From positions 1-25,986 of the forward strand of contig JAFARW010000145.1 in assembly GCA_019245275.1 (NCBI GenBank): a DNA stretch of 25,986 bases, read 5' to 3'. The stretch comes from Vulcanimicrobiota bacterium (GTDB lineage Bacteria > Vulcanimicrobiota > Vulcanimicrobiia > Vulcanimicrobiales > Vulcanimicrobiaceae). The notes under the pieces are model-generated. The model saw only the letters and a program-made list of their open reading frames with translations, searched no databases and was not told where the DNA came from. Numbering within the stretch: the stretch's first letter is position 1; each line of letters starts with the position of its first letter. Positions 1-8,022 of this stretch are shown here, piece after piece. A program made the position numbers and the translations under genes.

Positions 1-69
1 GGGTTCGGCGACTGCGCCGAGGAGCGCGATCGTTGCGGTAACCAAAATGAAGATGCGAATGACGGTCAT
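1..69 (-). CDS. 5' end of an exported protein (partial, runs off left edge)
   Basis: An open frame on the minus strand starts with ATG at 69 and stays open to the window edge. It encodes 23 residues, MTVIRIFILVTATIALLGAV followed by AEP. The single arginine followed by a hydrophobic stretch and small residues looks like a Sec signal peptide or an N-terminal membrane anchor. GGAG occurs 13 bases upstream of the ATG, which is a long spacing. The gene would diverge from the lipoprotein gene on the plus strand. The mature part lies outside the window, so no function can be given. A chance open frame of this length is possible, but its position and hydrophobic character favour a real gene. Confidence 0.45.
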   Translation of the reverse strand, partial: MTVIRIFILVTATIALLGAVAEP

Positions 70-101
70 CGAGCGGCAGATTCTCCGCGCATGGAAGACT
101 C

Positions 102-145
102 CGCTTTCAGAAATCGCTTGGAGTCGCCGCCCAACTCAGAAAGCG
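102..145. repeat. Inverted repeat in divergent intergenic region
   Basis: CGCTTTCAGA (102-111) and TCAGAAAGCG (136-145) are inverted copies that pair at 9 of 10 positions. Their centres lie about 34 bases apart. They sit between the minus-strand start at 69 and the plus-strand start near 256, where a two-site operator would be expected. I found no convincing -35/-10 pair beside them, so the operator role is inference. Confidence 0.35.
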
Positions 146-255
146 CATTGGCAAAGCAGAGGATTTGAAGGAACCCCAATGGTGCCGTGCAAGGGAGGAG
201 AACCCGAGGGAATACCCAATGCCCTCGTACTTCACTCTTCCATATGGAGAAGTTC

Positions 256-1479
256 ATGCGTTCATTTCTCTCCCGCTTTACGCTATCCAGCGTCGCGGCG
301 TTGGCCCTCGCGGGCCTGATCGCGGGCTGTAGCGGAGGCACATCGAGCTCGTTGCCGGGCGGCACGGGTGCGACGGGTGGTGCCACTGGCGGCAACCTCA
401 CCGCACAAATGATGCTGGCTAAGTTGCAACAGCAGATCGCCTCGAAGAATTTCCCGAAGGCGAATGTGGGCGCAATCAAAGTGCACCACATGACCCAATC
501 TGAAGTGGCCGGACTTGCGAAGGCGCTCGGCGTCGTTCGCGGCGGTCAAGTTCACCAAGGCTCAAACGCCGTAGATATCCCGGGCGGCTTCGGATTCTCA
601 ACGACGACGAGCCCGCCGGGACCGTACTCCGGAATCTTCGGCCAGTTGGCTGCGTACTGCGTCGGGCCGGCTCAGGTCGGTTCCGGTTGTAATCCGGCCG
701 TCGGGCCGCCGTTCTTCAGCTTCGTAATTCCACCGGGTCCGCCGCCTTCGGCGTACTCGACGAGCACGGATGTGCTGGAAGCAATGGTCGCTCCAGGTGG
801 CGGATGCATCATCCCGATGATCGAGTATCAGACAGTCGAGACTTATTCGGGCGGCGTTTTCACGCAGTACCCGACGAACTGGTTCGACTGGCTGAATCTC
901 TGCTCGTTCACGGGCAACGCCTTCCCGCTCGATCAGGCTTTCTTCAGCTCGAACTATATCAACCCATCACCGGGCGCAGGTGAACCCCCGACGTTAAACG
1001 TCGAGACGTTCTGCACGACCGGACCTGGTTGCCCGGCACCAGGCTCCTGGAGCTTGGGTGTCTTCAACGAGTCTACGCACGCGTTCGATGACTTCACGTT
1101 CTTCGATAACGGCTGCAACATAACGGGGCCGGGTTGTCCGGGTGCCCAGAACAACTTCCTAGGCGGCGGATTCGCCGGCTATGTGGAACGCGCGATGGCC
1201 ATCGGACCTTGCCAGGCGCTGCCGAACGGAACCGGCGGACTCGGAATCCAGAACATCCAGATCTATGACTCTGGCGCTGGAATCTTCCGTCCGCTAGCTC
1301 CGACGATGCCGGGCAACACGTTTACGGCGTTCAACAACCCGAACACTTCGTCGCAGACGTGCTTCACGAATGACGGAACCCACATTGGTCAGCAATACCA
1401 AGTCAATGGTTCAGGTGGGCAGCCGTTCTATACCGGCGGCGGCGGCCAGATGTTGATCACGTCGTTCCCGAGCCCGTAA
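256..1479 (+). CDS. Gly/Pro/Cys-rich putative lipoprotein, function unknown
   Basis: The predicted product has 407 residues. It begins with a lipoprotein signal: MRSF, a hydrophobic core and the lipobox IAGC, with the acylated Cys at about residue 25. I chose the ATG at 256 because GGAG (246-249) lies six bases upstream; in-frame starts at 187 and 244 would put extra residues ahead of the signal peptide. A Gly/Ser/Thr-rich linker follows, then a short charged segment (about residues 45-95) with helix-like character. The remainder is rich in Gly, Pro, Asn and aromatic residues, with recurring Cys pairs such as TTGPGCP and ITGPGCP. Those Cys residues could form disulfides in the periplasm or outside the cell. 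I recognise no family. It stands alone, with a terminator directly after it, so it is probably monocistronic. A surface or outer-membrane lipoprotein is an inference from the signal only. Confidence 0.8.
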   Translation: MRSFLSRFTLSSVAALALAGLIAGCSGGTSSSLPGGTGATGGATGGNLTAQMMLAKLQQQIASKNFPKANVGAIKVHHMTQSEVAGLAKALGVVRGGQVHQGSNAVDIPGGFGFSTTTSPPGPYSGIFGQLAAYCVGPAQVGSGCNPAVGPPFFSFVIPPGPPPSAYSTSTDVLEAMVAPGGGCIIPMIEYQTVETYSGGVFTQYPTNWFDWLNLCSFTGNAFPLDQAFFSSNYINPSPGAGEPPTLNVETFCTTGPGCPAPGSWSLGVFNESTHAFDDFTFFDNGCNITGPGCPGAQNNFLGGGFAGYVERAMAIGPCQALPNGTGGLGIQNIQIYDSGAGIFRPLAPTMPGNTFTAFNNPNTSSQTCFTNDGTHIGQQYQVNGSGGQPFYTGGGGQMLITSFPSP

Positions 1480-1521
1480 GCAAAGAAAAAGCCAAACGCG
1501 ATCCAGTCGATCGCAAAAGAT

Positions 1522-1553
1522 AAGAGCCCGTCGTTCGGCGGGCTCTTTCTTTT
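1522..1553 (+). terminator. Rho-independent terminator, probably bidirectional
   Basis: AAGAGCCCG (1522-1530) pairs with CGGGCTCTT (1539-1547) in a nine-bp, GC-rich stem with an eight-base loop. TTTCTTTTCT follows on the plus strand. The left flank, AAAAGAT, gives a T-rich tract when read on the minus strand. It lies between the convergent ends of the lipoprotein gene (1479) and the NHL-SGNH gene (stop at 1554), so it may end both transcripts. Confidence 0.88.
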
Positions 1554-3365
1554 CTATCGGCGGGGCGGTATTAGACCGCGACGGAGGATCGCGTCGGTAA
1601 GATTGCGCGCGACAAGCACGCGGGCGGCATATGAAAAATGTTCGTCGGCAGTTCCAAAGAGCGCCGGATGAATCGGTGCACGAAGCGTGTCTTCAAAGAC
1701 GGTAAAGAGATTGAGCAGCGGCGCACCCGAAGCTTTCACGGCATCGTTCAATGCGATGTTGAATTGCTTGTTCGGTACTTGTTGGCCAGCCGGCGACAGG
1801 AGGCGCGCCACGACGGTTTCCGTTGGTGAAATGTTCCTACCGAGCGGCGTCGTGTACACTAAGAATCCGATGTGAAGCGACTTCAGCGTCGCGTTCATTC
1901 GGCTCAGGGCTGCAATCATTTGCGGGCGCCAGCTTTCGCTCGACCGCTCGACTTCCTCGAACGCTCCGGCCGCCGCAATCGTGTTCTCATTGATATTCAA
2001 AATGACGAGGTTAGCGCCGCCCAATCTCGCAAGGTAATCGATGTAATCTAAATCCGCGCCGAAGCCGGCTCCGGGAAAAAGATACGGATTGACGACAATG
2101 TCGTCGCGGTGGAGCCGCTTTTTTAACGCGGCTTCGACAATGCCTTGAATCGAATCCGACCAGCGCGTGTATTCCCACAAGAACGAGTTTCCGACAAACA
2201 CGACCTTGAATCCGGACCCTCCGAGCTTGGGTTCGCCGCCCGGAAGTGCGTCGTGCGAGCGATCGAGTGTGCTAATCTGCCGGACACGACGATTTGCCGC
2301 GTCGGCGACGAGAACGATGCCGTTGCCGCGCGCCAGGACTCCGATCGGCGCATCGAAGCGGGATTGCGTACCTGAGCCATCGCGAAAGCCGGCGGCGGAG
2401 GCGGCGCCATCCGAAACCGGCAGGCCGCCAAGCACCTGAAGTGCGCCGGCCGTCCAGTTGAGATAGCTTACCGTGTTGGACCGTGGATCCGAGAAAACCA
2501 CTGACTGAGTGTCAAACGCGCTGATGCCAAACGGGGATCCGATCTCCGCAGCGCCTTGCAAGTAACGAGTACCGACTGCGCCGGCTGCCGCGAAACGTTC
2601 AACTGTTCCGTCCGCAGCGCGACGTGCGATACCGAGAAAATCGGCAATGAAGATCACCGGACCCCTCGGCGACGATGCAACGCTAATGCCGAACGGCGTG
2701 TTGCCGAAATTCGCAATCGTGCTGACAGCTCCGTCCCGCGCGATGATCCGTACACCGAAGTAGTCTGCGACGTACAAATTTCCGGTTGAATCCGCGGCAA
2801 GCCCCGTCGGGCGATCGAATGTTGCGGATTGTCGCGGCCCATCAAGATGCCCTTGCGCCGATGGAGAGCCGGCAAATGTCGTGACGTTTCCGTTGAGGTC
2901 GATCCGACGAATGCAGTGGTTGTTTGTGTCGGCGACGTAAAGCGCACCGTCGGCTCCAAATGCGACTCCCGCGGGACGATCGAAACGCGCGCGGCTTCCG
3001 GGTCCGTCGGCATAGCCACCGCGCACCCAAAGCGCGTCGCTGTCGAGGTTACCAGAACCGGCCAACGTGCGCACCGAGCCGTTGCGTTCGATCACGCGAA
3101 TCCGCTGCGCTCCGGCGTCGCTAACGTAGATTCGTCCAAGCCGGTCGACGGCGATGCCGAAGGGTGCAACATAACTTGCATCGTGAGCGCTGCCATCTCG
3201 TATCCCGAGCGCACCACTGCCGCTCAACGTTGTTACGTGAACCTCCGGCGAGCCGACGATGCTGGGCGCGTCGGCGCGGGATAACGAAGCGACCGTGACT
3301 AGACAGGCGACGGCCAACGATGCGCCGATGATTACGCGTCGCAACGAATTATCTCGCAAGCGCAT
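1554..3365 (-). CDS. Secreted NHL beta-propeller / SGNH-hydrolase fusion (copy A)
   Basis: The product has 603 residues from ATG 3365, chosen because MRLRDNSLRR plus a hydrophobic core ending in SRADA is a clean signal peptide. The frame stays open further upstream, but only as a shadow of the next gene. Residues about 45-370 are NHL-type repeats, e.g. GRIYVSDAGAQRIRVI and GALYVADTNNHCIRRI. Residues about 385-603 form an SGNH/DUF4886-like domain: the nucleophile motif VGNSF (Ser 394), a block-II-like PGAGFG, block-III Asn in LNINEN, and ADEHFS (Asp 574, His 576) near the end. SGNH domains are esterases or O-acetyltransferases; the propeller probably binds a ligand or partner. The start overlaps the upstream SGNH gene by 17 bases, so the two are likely cotranscribed. 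It is clearly paralogous to the protein at 20208-22067. An acyl-transfer or deacetylation role on exported glycan is inference. Confidence 0.85.
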   Translation of the reverse strand: MRLRDNSLRRVIIGASLAVACLVTVASLSRADAPSIVGSPEVHVTTLSGSGALGIRDGSAHDASYVAPFGIAVDRLGRIYVSDAGAQRIRVIERNGSVRTLAGSGNLDSDALWVRGGYADGPGSRARFDRPAGVAFGADGALYVADTNNHCIRRIDLNGNVTTFAGSPSAQGHLDGPRQSATFDRPTGLAADSTGNLYVADYFGVRIIARDGAVSTIANFGNTPFGISVASSPRGPVIFIADFLGIARRAADGTVERFAAAGAVGTRYLQGAAEIGSPFGISAFDTQSVVFSDPRSNTVSYLNWTAGALQVLGGLPVSDGAASAAGFRDGSGTQSRFDAPIGVLARGNGIVLVADAANRRVRQISTLDRSHDALPGGEPKLGGSGFKVVFVGNSFLWEYTRWSDSIQGIVEAALKKRLHRDDIVVNPYLFPGAGFGADLDYIDYLARLGGANLVILNINENTIAAAGAFEEVERSSESWRPQMIAALSRMNATLKSLHIGFLVYTTPLGRNISPTETVVARLLSPAGQQVPNKQFNIALNDAVKASGAPLLNLFTVFEDTLRAPIHPALFGTADEHFSYAARVLVARNLTDAILRRGLIPPRR

Positions 3366-4407
3366 TTTGGATGGCCGGCTCGAGAGCGTCAGCGAGCCGG
3401 CGATTTCCGGCAGCGTTCGGATGCGCGTTGTCCAGGAACGCGCCGCGCGGCAGCAGGCGATCGAGATTGAGGACCGTGTCGCCATATTGCCGCCCGAGTG
3501 CCTGCAGCCGATGCAGGTTCGCATCGTACGCGCGTGAGGCGATGAACTGCGCGACCAGCGCGTGGTTGACCGGCGGCAAGAAGGCAACGACAGGAACGCG
3601 CAGTGCTTTCAGCCTTGAAAAGACGTGCTGCGAATAGGCAAACGCAATGTTGTCGGTTCCGAGCGGCGTTAGATCGTAGAGTCCAAAGTACGCCGGCTCG
3701 CTTTGGCTGCCCGCCTTGCGAAGTCTGGGTGCGAAGTGGTTCCAAAGTGCGGTGATGGCGTCGGCGTCGCCAAAGAGGAACTGGTGAATATCGACCCGGT
3801 ATCCGTAGAGCTGCCAATGATCTTGCATAAACGCGTCCAGCTTCTGCTCGAGCGTCGGGGCGGCGACGTCATCCGAAAGCTCGATTCGCTGCTGGTCGAA
3901 CGGCTGCAGAAAGGTCGGCGCTTTGCGCTCGAGCGCGCGTCCGAGGCGCTGGTACTGCTTTGAGAACGGATTGTAGGTCAGCGTATTCAGATCCATCAGC
4001 ACGGCGCGCGGTCGAACGTCGCTGGCAATCAGGTAACGCAGCAGAAAATCAACGTCCGGCGGCCCTTCCGCCTCATACGCGAAATTTGCGAACGGCACGT
4101 TTGGAAATCGTTGGCGCAAATGCTGAACGACATTCTCGCTTGCCGGGACGCCGTAGCCCCACAGGACCGAATCCCCTAAGACGACGACCGGTCGTGCAGC
4201 GCCCCGAAACTGCAATGTGTACCGATCCAGGTAGAGCGATGAGAAATGTTCGGGCAGCCGCGGCGCGCTCGGACGATAGAGGAAGCAAAGCGCATCTGCT
4301 GCGGCGAGGAGTCCGAGCGTAATTGCAATCGCGAGCAGCGCCCGAGGCGGTCTTCTGTGCGGGACGTGCGTTCCGAGCCGCGGTGATGCCGGTGTTGATC
4401 CTAACAC
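3349..4407 (-). CDS. Membrane-anchored SGNH/GDSL-type hydrolase or acyltransferase
   Basis: The product has 352 residues. An N-terminal membrane segment (about residues 23-45, RALLAIAITLGLLAAADAL) is followed by a complete SGNH fold signature. This comprises block I VVLGDSVLWGYG (Ser 80), a block-II Gly in YEAEGPP, block III DLNTLT (Asn 141), and DNAHPNAAG with Asp 326 and His 329 near the C-terminus. Periplasmic localisation is expected from the anchor. The start is uncertain: GTG at 4407 is the only usable start ahead of the membrane segment that I found, lacks a Shine-Dalgarno sequence, and overlaps the 5' end of the divergent DUF922 gene. The stop overlaps the start of the NHL-SGNH gene, suggesting a two-gene operon. 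AlgJ/AlgX-type O-acetyltransferases and GDSL esterases share these motifs, so substrate and direction of reaction are open. Confidence 0.82.
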   Translation of the reverse strand: MLGSTPASPRLGTHVPHRRPPRALLAIAITLGLLAAADALCFLYRPSAPRLPEHFSSLYLDRYTLQFRGAARPVVVLGDSVLWGYGVPASENVVQHLRQRFPNVPFANFAYEAEGPPDVDFLLRYLIASDVRPRAVLMDLNTLTYNPFSKQYQRLGRALERKAPTFLQPFDQQRIELSDDVAAPTLEQKLDAFMQDHWQLYGYRVDIHQFLFGDADAITALWNHFAPRLRKAGSQSEPAYFGLYDLTPLGTDNIAFAYSQHVFSRLKALRVPVVAFLPPVNHALVAQFIASRAYDANLHRLQALGRQYGDTVLNLDRLLPRGAFLDNAHPNAAGNRRLADALEPAIQNALAR

Positions 4408-4958
4408 TGGCTGCGAGCGGCCCCGAGACGACCCGCTATGACGTGAGGCATTTTAGCGATTGCCGCACCGCGTCAATCTACGCGGCCTCCCACCCAACTG
4501 TCGGCCGTTACCTGTATCACGTGACGGCTAAGCTGATGGGCGCTCGCACTGCAAGCGCCGGCAACGGTCGCTTCCAAGGTCGCGGGACGGCGGTCTTGGC
4601 GCTTGGCGTTTCGCAGTTTCAGCTGCCGCGGTGGACGTGGCCGCAATCTTCGGCCGCTCAGCGTGCCGCGTACGATTCGTTCGCCGCTGCTCTGCGAGTA
4701 CATGAAGTCGGTCACCGCACGATTGCGCGCGCAGCGATTCAAAATCAGGTGCTCGCGTTGACGGTTCTCGCCCGTTCGCGCGAGGCGGCGGAGCATGCCT
4801 TACGCTCGGCGCTCGCGACGCAACTGCGTGCGACTTCCGACGAGCTTTTGCAAAAAGAAGAGCTCTACGATCGCGTGACGGAGCATGGCAAGCGGCAGAG
4901 CGACGGGCCGCTATACGGCTTTCCGGGCGGAGATGATGTCGTCTTCAGTTGTCCGTAG
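4386..4958 (+). CDS. DUF922-type predicted secreted Zn-dependent protease
   Basis: The product has 190 residues from ATG 4386. TRYDVRHFSD near the N-terminus and RVHEVGHRTIA (HEVGH at residues 106-110) fit DUF922/COG5661, predicted secreted metalloproteases. In HExxH enzymes the two His bind zinc and the Glu is the catalytic base. A hydrophobic N-terminus (MPVLILTLAASG) implies export, but it is short and lacks a basic n-region. A TTG start at 4323, with GAGGAG about 11 bases upstream, would add 21 residues including several Arg and give a better signal peptide, at the cost of an 85-base overlap with the divergent SGNH gene. The C-terminal third is helical and charged. The stop lies four bases from the convergent stop of the next gene. 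Protease activity is family-level prediction only; the substrate is unknown. Confidence 0.75.
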   Translation: MPVLILTLAASGPETTRYDVRHFSDCRTASIYAASHPTVGRYLYHVTAKLMGARTASAGNGRFQGRGTAVLALGVSQFQLPRWTWPQSSAAQRAAYDSFAAALRVHEVGHRTIARAAIQNQVLALTVLARSREAAEHALRSALATQLRATSDELLQKEELYDRVTEHGKRQSDGPLYGFPGGDDVVFSCP

Positions 4959-4962
4959 CGTC

Positions 4963-5403
4963 TTACAGCGTGATGAAGACCGGCACGCCGATGTGCGTTC
5001 GCTTGCCGTCGGTCGTCAACGCTTCAAAATCGAAATTATAGTTGCGCCCCTTCATGTATGACGGCAGTGTCGGAAGCGTGACCGCGAGTTCGAATTGGCC
5101 ACTTTGAGCGAGTGGAATGCCGAACGTTTGGCCCTCGACGTGAACGAAGACGGAGCTGACGTTCGGCGAGGTCAAGATGCGCACGGCGAGTGGCCCGGGC
5201 GCACTCAGTTGCTGCGCATTCAAGTCGACCTCGAGAATCTGCGGAAGAGTTGGATCTTGGCTAGAGGCAACCGGTACTTTGGTCACATAGCTATATTGAG
5301 CCGGCGACGTGCTCGCGTTTGGTGCGTCAGCCTTGGCTGCGTTACTGGGCAAAACGATTGCGCTAACGAAACCACAGATCAATAAAAAAAGACGCGCGTT
5401 CAT
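4963..5403 (-). CDS. Small secreted protein, function unknown
   Basis: The product has 146 residues from ATG 5403. MNARLFLLICGFVSAIVLPS followed by NAAKADA is a clear Sec signal peptide. The mature part (about 118 residues) alternates hydrophobic and polar residues and has few helices. Features such as VSSVFVHVEGQTFGIPL and YNFDFEALTTDGKRT suggest an all-beta, Ig-like fold. The ATG overlaps the TGA of the upstream ligase-like gene by one base (TGATG), so translation is probably coupled and the protein may act in the same envelope process. The longer upstream extension of the frame runs inside the neighbour and is rejected. I recognise no named family. Confidence 0.72.
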   Translation of the reverse strand: MNARLFLLICGFVSAIVLPSNAAKADAPNASTSPAQYSYVTKVPVASSQDPTLPQILEVDLNAQQLSAPGPLAVRILTSPNVSSVFVHVEGQTFGIPLAQSGQFELAVTLPTLPSYMKGRNYNFDFEALTTDGKRTHIGVPVFITL

Positions 5404-6677
5404 CACGTTGCGGCTTCGCCGATCCATGCATGCTTCCTGGCCGCGATTGCGGACGCACCGAGCGCCAAGACGATCGACCACCAGCCGCCGATTTTCGGAT
5501 AGAAGATGATCAAGTCGACGATCTGATGCAGCGCGAGTCCGATGCTCGCCGCAAAGGCGCCCAGCGCGAACGGAGATCCCCGCAGGTCGCGCGTGAAACT
5601 CGCGATCGACTGCCAGACCAAGAACAGCGTCGCAATGATGCCCGGCAGGCCCTGTTCCGCCAGATTCTGCAAGTAAAGGCTATTTGCGTGCGTGCGCACG
5701 CCGCGCAAACCAACCGACGGCAACGCGTATTCAAAATTGCCGGCCCCGATACCGAAGATGGGATGACGACGCCACAACGCAATTGCCGCGCGCCACAACT
5801 CGCCATGCGTACCGACGCCGCCGGCGTTCGTTGTTTCGAGCGTCCAGAAGGCAAAGATCGCCGGCGATCTGCTGGCGATCGCCCAACCGGCGATGCCCGC
5901 AAAGCCCGCGCACAAGCCGGCTGCAAAAGCTACAAGCGTTGCACGGGCGTGCGCGTTTGACAGCACCAGGACGACCGCGACCGCGACGACGGTCGAGACT
6001 ATGCCGCCTCGTGAGAAGGTCAGAACTAATGCGGCAGTGCTCGCAACCAGAGTCATTGCCGTCAGACGATCGAACCGCTGGGCACAGAGCGCAGCCACGA
6101 GCGGCAGCGCGACGCCGAGATAACCCGCGAGCTGGTTGGGCCCCTCCAATGTTCCCGCGATGCGCGGCACGACAGCACCGCCGACTGAAACTTGCGAGGG
6201 AGCACCATGCCACTCTTGGAACAGGGCGACGACCGCAACGCAGAGCACCGTAGCGCCGATGACGACTCTTTGCGCCTCGGGGTCTGGATCGAGGCGGTTC
6301 GCGGCGTACACGACCGTAAAGAGCAAAAGGTATTCGCATGCTTTGAGCGTTTCGCGGATGGCGGGCGCCGCGAATTGCGCATGAGCGATCGAACCGGCCG
6401 TCGTCAACACAAGGAGAATTCCGGCGGCGAAGAGCCTCCAAAACGCGGCGGTATGAAACGTTTCGAGTGGGATTTTGTAGATCAGCAAACCCGCGGCGAC
6501 GCCGACCAAAGCCACCTTTGAGAGCGTCAACGTTGTCGTGCCGATGTCGAGGTACAATGCGAACGGGGCCAGTGCGATCAGCAGACAAACGCCATAACGC
6601 GGGGCTCGCGCGCCGGCGGCCACCGACGCCGCGAACAGCAAAATGTATGCGGCCGGGAGAACGATCGCGGTGTTCAC
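5403..6677 (-). CDS. O-antigen ligase/polymerase-like membrane protein (Wzy/WaaL superfamily)
   Basis: The product has 424 residues from GTG 6677 and is polytopic, with roughly 10-12 hydrophobic segments. The Wzy_C/O-antigen-ligase core is visible: LTFSRGG, then a large periplasmic loop containing GTHGELWRAAIALWRRHPIF, GIGAGNFE and RTHANSLYLQNLAEQGLPG. In this superfamily the loop carries the Arg and His residues that handle undecaprenyl-linked glycan, either polymerising repeat units (Wzy) or transferring polymer to an acceptor (WaaL, PglL). Sequence alone does not separate those roles. It is divergent from the Wzx-like flippase 52 bases away, a usual partnership, and translationally coupled to the small secreted protein downstream. 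Confidence 0.86.
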   Translation of the reverse strand: MNTAIVLPAAYILLFAASVAAGARAPRYGVCLLIALAPFALYLDIGTTTLTLSKVALVGVAAGLLIYKIPLETFHTAAFWRLFAAGILLVLTTAGSIAHAQFAAPAIRETLKACEYLLLFTVVYAANRLDPDPEAQRVVIGATVLCVAVVALFQEWHGAPSQVSVGGAVVPRIAGTLEGPNQLAGYLGVALPLVAALCAQRFDRLTAMTLVASTAALVLTFSRGGIVSTVVAVAVVLVLSNAHARATLVAFAAGLCAGFAGIAGWAIASRSPAIFAFWTLETTNAGGVGTHGELWRAAIALWRRHPIFGIGAGNFEYALPSVGLRGVRTHANSLYLQNLAEQGLPGIIATLFLVWQSIASFTRDLRGSPFALGAFAASIGLALHQIVDLIIFYPKIGGWWSIVLALGASAIAARKHAWIGEAAT

Positions 6678-6729
6678 GGACGGGACGGCGTTTTCGACGT
6701 GTGACTGCGCAAACCGTCCGTTCCTTTGA
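6678..6729. promoter_or_regulatory. Divergent promoter interval between wzy-like and wzx-like genes
   Basis: These 52 bases separate two divergently oriented GTG starts (6677 minus, 6730 plus) and must hold start signals for at least one of them, unless promoters lie inside the genes. I see no consensus -35/-10 pair and no strong Shine-Dalgarno on either side. The assignment rests on gene geometry only. Confidence 0.35.
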
Positions 6730-8022
6730 GTGCCGAGTCGCTTGAACGCCGGCCTCGGCGGCCTGTTGCGGCGGTTAGCACGCAGCGAGTTCTTGCGTCA
6801 TGGCCTGCTCGTCTTCGGCGCCAGTCAGATCGTCAACGTCTTCGGATACCTCTTCCACTTCGTGATGCTGCGCAAACTCGGCGTCGTTTCGTACGGCGCA
6901 CTCTCCTCGCTCTTTGCGGCCCTGACGGTCGCATCCGTGCCATCCACGATTCTGACGATGATCGTCGTCAAGTTCGCCGCCGAATTCAATGCGGTCAGCG
7001 ATCTGCCGAAGGTGCGGCGACTTCATCAGCGGATGCTGACCTGGACGGGCGTGAGTGCGGTGCTCGTCTTCGCTGCGGCTTGGGTCACCCGTGGCGTAAT
7101 CGCAGGATATCTTCACATCTCGCAAAGCGGACCGATCATGGCGACGGCCGCGATTCTCGCTTTTTATATCATGCTGCCGAGCGCGCGGGCAGTGTTGCAG
7201 GGAATCGAAGATTTTCGCAACTTTGCAATTTCAACGGCGCTCGAAGGCGCGGGTAAAGCACTGCTCGGCATCGGACTCGTCTTCGCCGGGTTTGGCCTCA
7301 CGGGCGCCATCGGTGGATATGCGGCGGCAAGCTGTCTTGCGCTTCTCTATGCTACGGCTGCGGTTCGAGCGCACGTTCGATCGTTGCCGCAAGTTGGGCT
7401 CTCTCTTGATGTGCGGCGAATCGTTTTAACTACCGGCGGTGTTAGCGCCGGCATCTTAGGAATAACAATTCTCGGACAACTCGATATCCTGCTGGTCAAA
7501 CATTTCTTTTCCGGCCGTGATGCCGGCATTTATGGCGCGACATCCGTCGTTGCGCGCATGCTTTTCTTCTTAGTCGCATTCATTCCGCAAGTGCTTTTGC
7601 CGAAGGCGATCTCGCGCGCAGTCAGCGGACGTTCGCCGCGGCGTCTGCTTGCATATGCCGCGGGGTTGACCGCGCTGCTCTCCGCGGTCGGGCTCGTGAT
7701 CTTTGCGCTTTTCTCACGTCAACTGATCGCAGTAATGGCGAGTCCGGCCTTCATCGGTGCAGCCGCTTACGTCTTTCGCTACGGGATCGCGATGACGATC
7801 TTGGCCGCGCTAACGCTCGTGACGACGTATAAGATCGGCCTGCATCGTTTCGACTTCGTCTTTCCGCTTGCGCTCGGAGTGCTCGGCGAGATCGTCGCGA
7901 TCAGCTTCCTCCATTCGAGCCTGCTGCAGGTCATCACGATCATCACGATCGGACATGCGGCTGTGCTGCTCGCGAGTCTCTATCGAATCGGGAAGCCCGT
8001 CCGCTCACTCGCCTCCGGATAG
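6730..8022 (+). CDS. Wzx-like polysaccharide flippase (MOP superfamily)
   Basis: The product has 430 residues from GTG 6730. About 12 membrane segments and the MOP/polysaccharide-synthase pattern are visible: an N-terminal LVFGASQIVNVFGYLFHFVM, FVMLRKLGVVSYG (the LGxxxYG motif typical of the family), and a central GQLDILLVKHFFSGRDAGIYG. Such proteins flip lipid-linked oligosaccharides from cytoplasm to periplasm. The divergent neighbour is a Wzy/ligase-like protein. A second flippase of MurJ type lies at 15021-16649, so the window holds two candidate translocators. The 3' end overlaps the convergent GT-C gene by 43 bases. Lipid-linked glycan is the expected substrate; the exact glycan is unknown. 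Confidence 0.84.
   Translation: MPSRLNAGLGGLLRRLARSEFLRHGLLVFGASQIVNVFGYLFHFVMLRKLGVVSYGALSSLFAALTVASVPSTILTMIVVKFAAEFNAVSDLPKVRRLHQRMLTWTGVSAVLVFAAAWVTRGVIAGYLHISQSGPIMATAAILAFYIMLPSARAVLQGIEDFRNFAISTALEGAGKALLGIGLVFAGFGLTGAIGGYAAASCLALLYATAAVRAHVRSLPQVGLSLDVRRIVLTTGGVSAGILGITILGQLDILLVKHFFSGRDAGIYGATSVVARMLFFLVAFIPQVLLPKAISRAVSGRSPRRLLAYAAGLTALLSAVGLVIFALFSRQLIAVMASPAFIGAAAYVFRYGIAMTILAALTLVTTYKIGLHRFDFVFPLALGVLGEIVAISFLHSSLLQVITIITIGHAAVLLASLYRIGKPVRSLASG

Noticed and set aside
219..332. Possible 37-codon leader ORF ahead of and overlapping the lipoprotein gene
   Set aside because: It has GAGGG upstream at good spacing, but no recognisable attenuation structure or regulatory codons and overlaps the lipoprotein signal peptide; probably chance.
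3366..3587. N-terminal extension of the NHL-SGNH copy A frame (74 residues)
   Set aside because: It is encoded inside the upstream SGNH gene in another frame, has no signal peptide, and the clean signal peptide starts at 3365.
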